Shown: positions 1-5,823, counted from the first letter of the stretch. The stretch is 7,697 nucleotides of DNA from an uncultured Devosia sp. (GCA_946481445.1 CAMLOA010000074.1:1-7697); one strand, 5' to 3'. Made by a program: numbers and translations. The notes: generated from the sequence alone by a model not told the origin.

Positions 1-239
1 GCTGGGTGGTGCAGATCGGCGCCGGCCCGTCGGAAGACAGCGCCCGCGCCATGCTTTCGGATGCGGCCGGCAAGGTCGGCACGCTGGGTGACTTCCGCTC
101 CTATGTCGAGCGTTTCGAAAAGGATGGCCAGGTGTTCTTCCGTGCCCGCTTCGTCGGCTTCGGCGGACGCGACGACGCCACGGCCATGTGCAACCAGCTC
201 AAGCAGCAGAACATGAGCTGCCTGGCCATGCAGAGCTAG
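1..239 (+). CDS. C-terminal SPOR domain of a probable D-alanyl-D-alanine carboxypeptidase (5' partial)
   Basis: The gene enters from the left edge in the frame whose first full codon is TGG at position 3, giving 78 visible residues and a TAG stop at 237-239. The visible part opens with WVVQIGAGPS, the typical start of a SPOR domain. It continues with the FEKDGQVFFRARFVGF strand and ends with the AMCNQLKQQNMSCLAM segment, where SPOR domains often carry two cysteines. SPOR domains bind denuded glycan strands of septal peptidoglycan in the periplasm. This combination resembles the C-terminus of rhizobial penicillin-binding D-Ala-D-Ala carboxypeptidases, which trim the pentapeptide stem. The catalytic domain is outside the window, so the enzyme assignment is inference from family resemblance; the SPOR call is firm. 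An internal GTG at position 6 is not a real start. Confidence 0.78.
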   Translation, partial: WVVQIGAGPSEDSARAMLSDAAGKVGTLGDFRSYVERFEKDGQVFFRARFVGFGGRDDATAMCNQLKQQNMSCLAMQS

Positions 240-256
240 CAGAGACAACGAGCCGG

Positions 257-271
257 CGGCAGCGACTGCCG
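257..271 (+). other. Small intergenic hairpin downstream of the SPOR gene
   Basis: A perfect 6-bp stem (CGGCAG / CTGCCG) with a CGA loop lies 17 bp after the stop codon, inside a repeated GCCGGC context. There is no T-run behind it, so it is at best a weak terminator or processing element. The 76-bp gap otherwise holds only the ribosome binding site of the next gene. Confidence 0.3.
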
Positions 272-315
272 GCCAAACGGGGAAGCAAATTGGTGCCTGT
301 GTCTGGAGTAGCCCA

Positions 316-588
316 ATGAGCGAACGTACTGCCCTAACGGAGCTGGCCAATTTCATCGGCCGTTCTCCCCTTGCCTCGGCCGACATGACCGCACGCAATC
401 GCGCGCTGTCCGGGATGACGGCGCGCATGCTGCCCAGGAAGCGCTCGGTGGGCGACCTGCTGGGCGTGGTGCTGGCGCTGTCGGCGCGGACCCGGCGCAT
501 GGTGCAGGAACCGGTGACCATCGACATCGACGTGTTTTCGCCCGGCGGCAAGCGCGCGCTGCGCATGAGCTTTGGCGACCGCGGCTGA
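316..588 (+). CDS. Unrecognised small basic protein, 90 aa
   Basis: I do not recognise a family. The ATG at 316 is preceded by GGAG at 304-307, an acceptable ribosome binding site, and the gene ends with TGA at 586-588. The product has no signal peptide and no convincing membrane span. Its first half is Arg-rich and probably helical (TARNRALSGMTARMLPRKR, then GDLLGVVLALSARTRR). Its second half looks like two short beta strands (PVTIDIDVFSPGG, KRALRMSFGD). It has no cysteine. It is co-directional with the SPOR gene 76 bp upstream and with the secreted-protein gene 54 bp downstream, so one transcript is possible. The net positive charge would suit nucleic-acid or membrane-surface contact, but this is speculation. 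Start site, codon use and plausible fold favour a real gene. Confidence 0.6.
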   Translation: MSERTALTELANFIGRSPLASADMTARNRALSGMTARMLPRKRSVGDLLGVVLALSARTRRMVQEPVTIDIDVFSPGGKRALRMSFGDRG

Positions 589-597
589 GGATGCTCC

Positions 598-625
598 CCG
601 GCAGGACCCTGTGCTAGCCTGCCGG
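598..625 (+). other. Intergenic hairpin, possible weak terminator
   Basis: A perfect 8-bp GC-rich stem (CCGGCAGG / CCTGCCGG) with a 12-nt loop sits 9 bp after the stop of the 90-aa gene and 5 bp before the Shine-Dalgarno of the next gene. It has no U-tract, so full termination is unlikely. It could lower read-through or stabilise an mRNA end. Confidence 0.4.
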
Positions 626-642
626 CCTGCGAGGAGCCTCCA

Positions 643-1305
643 ATGCTGAAGCATATCCCATTGTGCCTGTTGGCGCTGGCGCCGGTTCCGGCATCTGCCG
701 CGTGCGATCCGTGGAATGACATGCGGGCGCCCGATTTCGCGCCGCGGGCGGCCACGGTCGCACCCACCAACATGATGATCGTCCTCGATGGCGGGCCGCC
801 GCTCTCGCCCGGCGAAAGGGTATTGGTGACATCGGGCCTCAACGAGGCCATGGCCTGCGTGGTGCGGGTGGGCCCGGCTCCCGCTTTCGCGCCCGCATAC
901 GGACAGGTCGTCACCAGCCTGCTGCAGGCCGACGAGGACCCCGGCACGGAATGGAACCGGCCCTGGCAGGCCGGCATCGAACAGTTCATCACCCTCGAGG
1001 GCGGCGGGGATGGCTTCCATATCGCCTCGGGCGATGCCACCTGGGGGATGTCGGACCCGCAGCGTGTCGAAAGCGGCGGGATCAACATCGGCAGCTTCGT
1101 CGCGACCATCAAACCCAAGGGCAACAGGGCGAGTTTCTCGGTCGACTATGACGAGAACACTCTGCCCTACGATCCGGACGGCGATTTCTGCTCGGCTCGC
1201 CTGTGGCTGGCCGGCGAGTTCCTCGCCGTGCTCGACAACTACCGCTGTGGCGGCATGAACGTGACGTTCACCGGCTTCTACTCGGGGCTGCCCGGGCCCG
1301 ATTAG
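643..1305 (+). CDS. Secreted hypothetical protein with four mature cysteines, 220 aa
   Basis: The ATG at 643 has a good GAGGAG Shine-Dalgarno at 631-636. The N-terminus is a short signal peptide: Lys3/His4, a hydrophobic core LCLLALAPVP, and an ASA cleavage motif at residues 17-19. The sequence before Cys21 (SAAC) only weakly resembles a lipobox, so signal peptidase I export is preferred over a lipoprotein. The mature part keeps Cys21, Cys72, Cys183 and Cys202, enough for two periplasmic disulfides. Its C-terminus (LAVLDNYRCGGMNVTFTG) recalls small secreted alphaproteobacterial proteins of the lysozyme-inhibitor type, but this is recollection of a pattern and not a domain call. No enzyme motif is seen. 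The stop codon (TAG, 1303-1305) overlaps the stop of the convergent mipZ copy by 4 bp, so no terminator separates them. Confidence 0.75.
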   Translation: MLKHIPLCLLALAPVPASAACDPWNDMRAPDFAPRAATVAPTNMMIVLDGGPPLSPGERVLVTSGLNEAMACVVRVGPAPAFAPAYGQVVTSLLQADEDPGTEWNRPWQAGIEQFITLEGGGDGFHIASGDATWGMSDPQRVESGGINIGSFVATIKPKGNRASFSVDYDENTLPYDPDGDFCSARLWLAGEFLAVLDNYRCGGMNVTFTGFYSGLPGPD

Positions 1306-2201
1306 GCTTCGGTCGGCAGCATGTGGACGAACTGGGCGACCGGATCGACCGGCGCGGCGCGCAGAGCCTGGCGGGCCACGGCCCGTTCACTGATGGGCAG
1401 ATGGAGCGCATTTACCAGGCTGCGGTATTCCTGCCGCGCGCTCATGTGGGACATCGAGGGAACACCGCCCAGCTGTTCCTCGTCCAGCGGATCAAAGACC
1501 GTGAGACCGGAGGAAAACAGCGAGCGGAAGATGACGCGCTCGGCTATGCCATCGGCCACCCGGCAGCCCAGCCGCTGCGACACGCGCTCGAGCATGGTCT
1601 GGACCTGGCGCATGTTGCGCGAGGAGAGCATCGAGATGCGGTTGCGCACCAGCACCCAGTCGATGCTCCGGCCATCTATGGCCAGACGCTCGGAGCGGGC
1701 GCGCTGCACCAGCCTTGCATAATGGCTCATTTCACGCGGGTCGCCCGTAACCGGATCGAACTGGGCTATCACGTTCAGGTCGATGATGCTGTCATTGACC
1801 GGCGTGATCAGCGTGTCGGCGAGGGAATGCGCGACGCGGGTCAGGTTGGTGTCGAAGCCGGGTGTGTCGACGATGAGAAAATCGGTGCGCTGCTCGACCT
1901 CGGACACCGCCTCGCGGAACAGATCGAACTCGATGCGGTGGTTCTCGCTGATCGAGTCGCCCCGTGCCAGCGGCAGGTGGTAATGAGTCGGATGGGGGAT
2001 GGACAGCCCGCGCCGGCGCGACCATTCGAGGCGGTTGCGCACATAATGGGTCAGCGTCTGCTGGCGGCTGTCGACATCGATCGAGGCGACGCGGAAGCCC
2101 TGATAGAGCAGGTAGACGGCCAAATGAAAGGACGTGGTCGACTTGCCCGACCCACCCTTTTCGTTGCCGACAACGATGACGTGAACGCCCTGCCCGGCCA
2201 T
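1302..2201 (-). CDS. mipZ: Division-plane positioning ATPase MipZ, second copy (downstream paralogue), 299 aa
   Basis: This is a ParA/MinD-superfamily ATPase of the MipZ family. In Caulobacter, MipZ dimerises with ATP, is seeded by ParB at the origins, binds DNA nonspecifically and blocks FtsZ polymerisation near the poles. Visible motifs are the deviant Walker A KGGSGKS (residues 15-21, signature Lys15), the switch I region IDVDSRQQT (41-49, Asp44 matching Caulobacter Asp42), Walker B FLIVDTPG (108-115), TPVNDS, DWVLVRNR (181-188) and AERVIFRSLF. The ATG at 2201 follows AGGAG with a 6-nt spacer. The protein aligns end to end with the upstream paralogue, about 72% identical over the first 270 residues, but carries about 19 extra C-terminal residues rich in Ala/Arg. 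It lies 93 bp downstream of the other copy on the same strand. The 3' end overlaps the convergent secreted-protein gene by 4 bp. No residue essential for ATP binding appears lost. Confidence 0.93.
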   Translation of the reverse strand: MAGQGVHVIVVGNEKGGSGKSTTSFHLAVYLLYQGFRVASIDVDSRQQTLTHYVRNRLEWSRRRGLSIPHPTHYHLPLARGDSISENHRIEFDLFREAVSEVEQRTDFLIVDTPGFDTNLTRVAHSLADTLITPVNDSIIDLNVIAQFDPVTGDPREMSHYARLVQRARSERLAIDGRSIDWVLVRNRISMLSSRNMRQVQTMLERVSQRLGCRVADGIAERVIFRSLFSSGLTVFDPLDEEQLGGVPSMSHMSARQEYRSLVNALHLPISERAVARQALRAAPVDPVAQFVHMLPTEA

Positions 2202-2294
2202 CGGGAACTCCTGAATGCCCCGATTTTCCGGCTTCGGCCCGTCACACGCAAGGGGCCAGGAGGATTAGATGTCGGTTAGCCTTAATGGCGGCGC
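2202..2294 (-). other. Spacer between the two mipZ copies
   Basis: This 93-bp gap holds the AGGAG ribosome binding site of the downstream copy. It also holds a 5-bp inverted repeat, GGCCC (2236-2240) / GGGCC (2253-2257), with no T-run. On the minus strand there is a TCTAAT hexamer (2269-2264) resembling a -10 box, but no convincing -35 lies 16-18 bp upstream of it. I see no clear terminator, so both mipZ genes could share a transcript, with or without a weak internal promoter. Confidence 0.35.
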
Positions 2295-3137
2295 TCAGGC
2301 GGAGAGGCGCATCGGCTCGGCGGGGCGCAGGGGCAGATTGAGGGCCGCCACCAGGTTCCGGTATTCCTGGCGGGCGCTGACATGGGACAGCGTGGCCGTA
2401 TCGTTGCCGGTTTCGTCATCGAGAGGATCGAAGACGGTCGTGCCCAGGGGAAACAGGGAGCGGAAGATGACGCGCTCGGCAATGCCGTCGGCGACGCGGC
2501 AGCCGAAGCGGCCGGCAATGCCTTCGAGCATGGTGTGGACCTGACGCGAATTGCGCGACGCCAGCATGGAAATGCGGTTGCGCACCAGCACCCAGTCGAT
2601 GGCCGATCCGTCCATGGCCAGCCGCTCGGAACGGGCGCGCTGTACCAGGCGCGCATAATGGCTGGTCTCGATGGGCAGGCCGGTTTCCGGATCGACGCGG
2701 GCCAGCACGTTGAGATCGATGAGGCTGTCGTTGACCGGCGTCACCAGGGTGTCGGCCATGGAATGGGCCAGCCGCGTCATGTTGGTGTCGAAGCCGGGGG
2801 TGTCGATGACCAGGAAATCGACGCTGTCTTCCACTTCGCCGACGGCGCGGCGGAACACGTCGAATTCGGCCTTCTGATTCTCCCGGACCGAGTCGCCCCA
2901 GGCAGACGGCAGATGGTAGTGCTTGGGGGTGGGCAGGCTGAGGCCGGCTTCCTGCGCATAGGCGCGGCGATTGCGCACGTAATGGGTGAAGGTCTGCTGG
3001 CGGCTGTCGACATCGATGGTCGCCACGCGATGACCGGCATACATGAGCTGGATAGCGAGGTGGAATGCGGTCGTGGACTTGCCCGACCCGCCCTTTTCAT
3101 TGCCCACCACAATGACATGCGCACCGCCACGCGCCAT
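2295..3137 (-). CDS. mipZ: Division-plane positioning ATPase MipZ, first copy (upstream paralogue), 280 aa
   Basis: This is the second complete MipZ-family ATPase of the window, transcribed first. It shows the deviant Walker A KGGSGKS (residues 15-21), IDVDSRQQT (41-49), Walker B FLVIDTPG (108-115), TPVNDS, DWVLVRNR (181-188), and the Arg-bearing stretches SRNSRQV and AERVIFRSLF, which probably correspond to the DNA-contacting surface of Caulobacter MipZ. The length is close to the Caulobacter protein. I chose the ATG at 3137 over an in-frame TTG at 3179 because the N-terminus then aligns residue for residue with the other copy (MARGGAHVIVVGNEKGG versus MAGQGVHVIVVGNEKGG), and GGGGG at 3143-3147 can serve as a modest Shine-Dalgarno. 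The region upstream contains a CtrA-type box, so cell-cycle control is likely. The gene is 65 bp from the J-domain gene and co-directional with it. No parB is in the window. Confidence 0.94.
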   Translation of the reverse strand: MARGGAHVIVVGNEKGGSGKSTTAFHLAIQLMYAGHRVATIDVDSRQQTFTHYVRNRRAYAQEAGLSLPTPKHYHLPSAWGDSVRENQKAEFDVFRRAVGEVEDSVDFLVIDTPGFDTNMTRLAHSMADTLVTPVNDSLIDLNVLARVDPETGLPIETSHYARLVQRARSERLAMDGSAIDWVLVRNRISMLASRNSRQVHTMLEGIAGRFGCRVADGIAERVIFRSLFPLGTTVFDPLDDETGNDTATLSHVSARQEYRNLVAALNLPLRPAEPMRLSA

Positions 3138-3164
3138 CGCCGCCCCCAAATCAGTGTTTGCACC

Positions 3165-3187
3165 ACTGGCATCCAACAAGGGCCAGT
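3165..3187 (-). other. Inverted repeat in the mipZ leader
   Basis: A perfect 6-bp inverted repeat (ACTGGC / GCCAGT) with an 11-nt loop lies between the CtrA-type box and the start codon of the first mipZ copy. It could form a small leader hairpin or be an operator. It also argues that this stretch is non-coding, against the TTG start at 3179. Confidence 0.3.
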
Positions 3188-3191
3188 ATGG

Positions 3192-3206
3192 TTAACGGGC
3201 AGTTAA
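3192..3206 (-). promoter_or_regulatory. CtrA-type binding box upstream of the mipZ pair
   Basis: The minus strand reads TTAACTGCCCGTTAACCAT from 3206 to 3188. This is an exact TTAA-N7-TTAA, the classical full binding site of the alphaproteobacterial cell-cycle regulator CtrA, with the second half extended to TTAACC. It lies 55-69 bp upstream of the mipZ ATG at 3137, where a box overlapping a -35 element would be expected. The distal TTAA contains the TAA stop codon (3205-3203) of the J-domain gene. The -10 region expected about 17 bp downstream is not a good match to a sigma-70 hexamer, which is common at activator-dependent promoters. The match is direct observation; binding by CtrA is inference. 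Confidence 0.65.
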
Positions 3207-3919
3207 TGCGAGCCGATGTGGCGCAGCAAACGATCCCGGGCCTCGTTGATCTTGGAGGCAAGGTAGCTGGAACCGCCATGATCGGGATGAACCGCTTTCA
3301 TCAGGTCGCGATGGGCCGCGCGGATGTCATCTGCGGTGGCGCCGGGCGCGAGCCCCAGCACGGCATAGGCCTCGGCAATGGGGTCGCCGGCAGCCGAGCC
3401 ATCGTCGCCCGGCGCATCCTGATGGGAAGTCTCCTCGAAATACTCGCGCCAGCCGGCGCGATTTGCATCGAGCCAGCTCTCGAGCAGGCTGACACTGTCG
3501 GGGTCCCACGCGATCTCCTCGATGAGGGCACGCGTTTCGGCCTCACCCAGCCCGATCAGGTCGGCGCCGGCGAACCGGCCCGCCAGCACCCTGCCCTCGA
3601 CCGCGCCGGTATCGTGATCGAGCGTCATGTCGAAGTAGCGGCTGCGGATGCGCGAGGTGTTGTGGCTTTCCCCGGCGATGCGGTCGAGCGACCACGGCCC
3701 CAGTCGCCCGAACCGCAGCACCTGCAACGCTGCCGCTCCGGTGAAGACGGCCAGGTCGAGGCGGCGGAATATGGCCAGGGCCAGCGTGACCAGCCCCAGC
3801 GCCCCACCCAGCCCCCAGCGCAGGCCCTGCCGCACGAGCGAGGGATCGGCCTGGCGCATGTATTGATAGGCGGCCAATACGGCCAGCAGGGCGGCTCCGC
3901 CAATGAGCAGATAGGTCAT
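3203..3919 (-). CDS. Membrane-anchored J-domain (DnaJ-like) protein, 238 aa
   Basis: The N-terminus holds two, possibly three, hydrophobic segments (about residues 3-20, 35-51 and 54-68) that should anchor it in the inner membrane. A middle part (about 75-165) of unknown fold follows. The C-terminal J domain (about 183-236) has the diagnostic HPD tripeptide at 211-213 within KAVHPDHGGSSYLASKINEA. J domains stimulate the ATPase of DnaK-type Hsp70 chaperones, and a C-terminal J domain behind membrane spans recalls Pam18/Tim14 and other membrane co-chaperones. There is no Gly/Phe region or zinc finger, so it is not classical DnaJ. The start ATG (3919-3917) overlaps the stop of the upstream VWA gene in an ATGA, implying translational coupling. 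Its own Shine-Dalgarno is weak. The stop codon lies inside the CtrA-type box of mipZ. The client is unknown. Confidence 0.88.
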   Translation of the reverse strand: MTYLLIGGAALLAVLAAYQYMRQADPSLVRQGLRWGLGGALGLVTLALAIFRRLDLAVFTGAAALQVLRFGRLGPWSLDRIAGESHNTSRIRSRYFDMTLDHDTGAVEGRVLAGRFAGADLIGLGEAETRALIEEIAWDPDSVSLLESWLDANRAGWREYFEETSHQDAPGDDGSAAGDPIAEAYAVLGLAPGATADDIRAAHRDLMKAVHPDHGGSSYLASKINEARDRLLRHIGSH

Positions 3920-4635
3920 GGTCCGATCTGGGCCAGCAATGCCCTGGCCTGGCCGCTGCCTTGGAGGCGCAGCAGGTCGCGCCCGCCGCTGGCATAGGCC
4001 GCCACGGCCTTGAGCAGCGCCGCCAGTTCCTGGGGCGCAGACGCATCAAAGCGGGCGTAGGCCCCCTTGGTGAGGCGGGCAAATTCGCGGAAGGCGGCCT
4101 CGACCGTGCGATCCTGGCCCTCCTGAAACAGGAAGAGCGGGCAACCAAGCAGGCCCAGTTGGCCCGCCTTCTGCGCCAGGTCGTCCACATTTTCCTCGAT
4201 GGCGTCGCCGACGAAGACCACGGCGTTGACGCGGCGCCGCGCATGCTCGGCGCGGGCATGGGAAAAGACCTTGCCGATCTGGGTATTGCCGCCGCGGCAA
4301 TCGATGCCGGTCATCAGGCGGGCCAGCGCGTTGGCGTCGATAACCCATTTGGAGGCGCGGCACTCCCCGAAGCCGCGGAAATAAAGCAGTTGCACCTGCA
4401 AGGCGCTGTCGCGGGGGATGGCCTTGAACATTTCCGCCTGCAGGGAGCAGGCGAGATCCCAGGTCGGCTGGCGGCTCATGGTGGCGTCCAGGGCGAACAG
4501 CAGACGGCCGTCCTGCCCCGCATTGGGGCGCCCCAGCGCGCCCACCTTGCGCACGAAGGCGGCAACATCACTGCTGACCTGCCCCTGCGCGGGCATGCCT
4601 GCCTTGGGCCGAACGGTGGGGTCCTTGTCTGCCAT
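3916..4635 (-). CDS. VWA-domain protein, 239 aa
   Basis: This is a cytoplasmic von Willebrand factor type A domain protein without signal peptide or membrane span. The metal-ion-dependent adhesion site looks intact: DATMS at residues 50-54 (Asp50, Thr52, Ser54) after the hydrophobic strand LLFAL, a candidate MIDAS threonine Thr118 in RGGNTQIGKV, and Asp144 in AVVFVGDAIEEN. Such domains bind a divalent cation and usually contact a partner protein or AAA+ ATPase; none is encoded in the window. The ATG at 4635 is the first methionine that does not run into the DUF1489 gene. No Shine-Dalgarno precedes it, but promoter-like hexamers end 6 nt before it. An in-frame GTG at 4656 is an alternative start. 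The stop overlaps the J-domain start by 4 bp, so the two proteins are probably made together and may act together. Confidence 0.85.
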   Translation of the reverse strand: MADKDPTVRPKAGMPAQGQVSSDVAAFVRKVGALGRPNAGQDGRLLFALDATMSRQPTWDLACSLQAEMFKAIPRDSALQVQLLYFRGFGECRASKWVIDANALARLMTGIDCRGGNTQIGKVFSHARAEHARRRVNAVVFVGDAIEENVDDLAQKAGQLGLLGCPLFLFQEGQDRTVEAAFREFARLTKGAYARFDASAPQELAALLKAVAAYASGGRDLLRLQGSGQARALLAQIGP

Positions 4636-4641
4636 AAGCAG

Positions 4642-4670
4642 AATATGAGGTGCCACCCCGCCAGCGGCAA
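4642..4670 (-). promoter_or_regulatory. Candidate promoter for the VWA/J-domain pair, possibly leaderless
   Basis: On the minus strand, TTGCCG (4670-4665) and CATATT (4647-4642) are separated by exactly 17 bp, each matching 4 of 6 bases of the sigma-70 consensus. Only 6 nt separate the -10 hexamer from the ATG at 4635, so a standard start would put +1 on the A of the start codon. This fits the absence of a Shine-Dalgarno. The hexamers are mediocre, so the call is tentative. Confidence 0.35.
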
Positions 4671-4703
4671 GCCCGGACACGGCCCTGCGCGCAGACGTGA
4701 TGG

Positions 4704-5129
4704 CTAGATGAGGCCCAGCCTGGCCAGATCGGCCGCCAGAGCCAGGGACTCGGCATTCTCGTTCGCCCCCAGGTCGGGAGGGGCATCCTCGGGCCGCAGG
4801 TAGCGCCAGCCCTGGAACGGGCGCTTGGGATAGGGCACGGTGCGGACCATGTCGCGGGACATGATGATATCGCAATAGTCCTTGCCCTCGGCGTCGGTGT
4901 AGCGGGCCAGCCGCAGGATGGGCTGGCGGCAGACGATGGCGCCGGCAATGACCCAGTAGAGGCAGGCCTGCCCTTCCATCTCGCCGGCGCGCTTGGGCAT
5001 CATGCGGGTGCGGTGCACATGCACCTGCTCGCCATAGTCGGCACCCCACCAATGGGCGCGTTCGTCGCGGTAGCTTTCGAGCTCTTCGAAGCTGGCCACG
5101 CCCACGCAGAGCTTAACCATGTGGATCAT
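4704..5129 (-). CDS. DUF1489 family protein, 141 aa
   Basis: This small soluble protein belongs to DUF1489, a family of unknown function widespread in Alphaproteobacteria. Typical traits are the opening MVKLCVGVASFEEL, the HVHRTRMMPKRAGE segment, the CLYWVIAGAIVCRQPILRL core, and the block PYPKRPFQGWRYLRPEDAPP at residues 99-118 near the C-terminus. The length fits the family. The start ATG (5129-5127) overlaps the stop of the upstream glutathione S-transferase in an ATGA, implying translational coupling. Met4 is a possible alternative start. GGGA lies about 8 nt upstream as a weak ribosome binding site. No catalytic residues can be assigned with confidence; three cysteines (8, 56, 67) lie in the first half and one (86) follows. 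Confidence 0.85.
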   Translation of the reverse strand: MIHMVKLCVGVASFEELESYRDERAHWWGADYGEQVHVHRTRMMPKRAGEMEGQACLYWVIAGAIVCRQPILRLARYTDAEGKDYCDIIMSRDMVRTVPYPKRPFQGWRYLRPEDAPPDLGANENAESLALAADLARLGLI

Positions 5130-5803
5130 GCCAGCGTTCCCGGCGGCACGCGGCCCTGGATGACGTCGATCTCATCCTCATCGACGATCCATGGCTCCTT
5201 GAGGGCCAGGGTCAGCCAATCCTGGAAGGCGGGCAGGCTGTAGATGGCCTCCACATAGGCCGCCAGGGTGTCGGACACGGGCAGGGCATAGGTGCGGATG
5301 CGCGTCGCCACGGGGGCAAACATGGCATCGGCGGCGCTGAAGGCGCCGAACAGGTAGGGGCCGCCCGAGCGCGCCAGGTGGCCGCCCAGCAGCGTCTCGA
5401 GCCGGTGGAGTTCGGTGGCGACGGCGTCGACCGCGACCTTGCCGGGGTGCGAGGCGCGCAGATTCATCGGCGCATGGTTGCGCAGGGCGGCAAACCCGGC
5501 ATGCATCTCCGCCGCGGCGGCGCGCGCCAGCGCCCTCTCGGTCCGATTCTGCGGCCAGACCGCCTTGTCCGGATTGCATTCCGCCAGATACTCGATGATG
5601 GCGATCGTTTCGGGGACGGCCAGGTCGCCATCGAGCAGCACCGGCACCCTGGCGGTGGGCGAGCGGGCCGCAAGATTGTCCCGCCAGCCTTCGCCGCACA
5701 GCAGCAGGACTTCATCTTCAAACGGGATTTCGAAGTGGCGCAGCACCAGCCAGGGGCGCAGCGACCAGGAAGAATAATTGCGATTGCCGATCAGGAGCTT
5801 CAT
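5126..5803 (-). CDS. Glutathione S-transferase family protein, 225 aa
   Basis: This is a cytosolic GST with an N-terminal thioredoxin-like domain (about 1-80) and a helical C-terminal domain (about 90-210). The NYSSWSLRPWL motif at residues 9-19 places the probable catalytic Ser at 11 or 12. Val53-cis-Pro54 begins the strand PVLLDGD, and Glu65-Thr66 (VPETIAIIEYL) bind the gamma-glutamyl part of glutathione. The Ser-x-x-Asp N-capping box is S156-A-A-D159. The enzyme should conjugate or reduce electrophilic or peroxide substrates with glutathione; the substrate is unknown. The ATG at 5803 lacks a strong Shine-Dalgarno (GGAAG lies about 9 nt upstream). A strong hairpin begins 20 bp upstream of the start. 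It is the first gene of a coupled pair with DUF1489 through a 4-bp overlap. Confidence 0.92.
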   Translation of the reverse strand: MKLLIGNRNYSSWSLRPWLVLRHFEIPFEDEVLLLCGEGWRDNLAARSPTARVPVLLDGDLAVPETIAIIEYLAECNPDKAVWPQNRTERALARAAAAEMHAGFAALRNHAPMNLRASHPGKVAVDAVATELHRLETLLGGHLARSGGPYLFGAFSAADAMFAPVATRIRTYALPVSDTLAAYVEAIYSLPAFQDWLTLALKEPWIVDEDEIDVIQGRVPPGTLA

Positions 5804-5823
5804 GGGGAGCGCTTCCGCAATGA

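Noticed and set aside
1203..2279. Long plus-strand open frame (358 codons) covering the downstream mipZ copy
   Set aside because: It is antisense to a convincing MipZ gene, its composition is the Arg/His/Gln-rich type produced by GC-rich antisense frames, and no protein family is recognisable. The similar 274-codon frame at 2382-3206 opposite the other copy is explained the same way.
3138..3179. TTG start adding 14 residues to the first mipZ copy
   Set aside because: The added residues have no counterpart in the paralogue and overlap an inverted repeat in the leader; the ATG at 3137 aligns both copies exactly.
3916..5052. Extended 378-codon version of the VWA gene
   Set aside because: The first 139 codons run through the DUF1489 gene in another frame and give a low-complexity Arg/Pro/His-rich sequence. 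The VWA protein starts at 4635.
5113..5120. TTAACCAT half-site resembling a CtrA-type element
   Set aside because: It falls on the start codons of the DUF1489 gene (Met-Val-Lys read in reverse), has no second TTAA at 7-bp spacing and is not upstream of a plus-strand gene.
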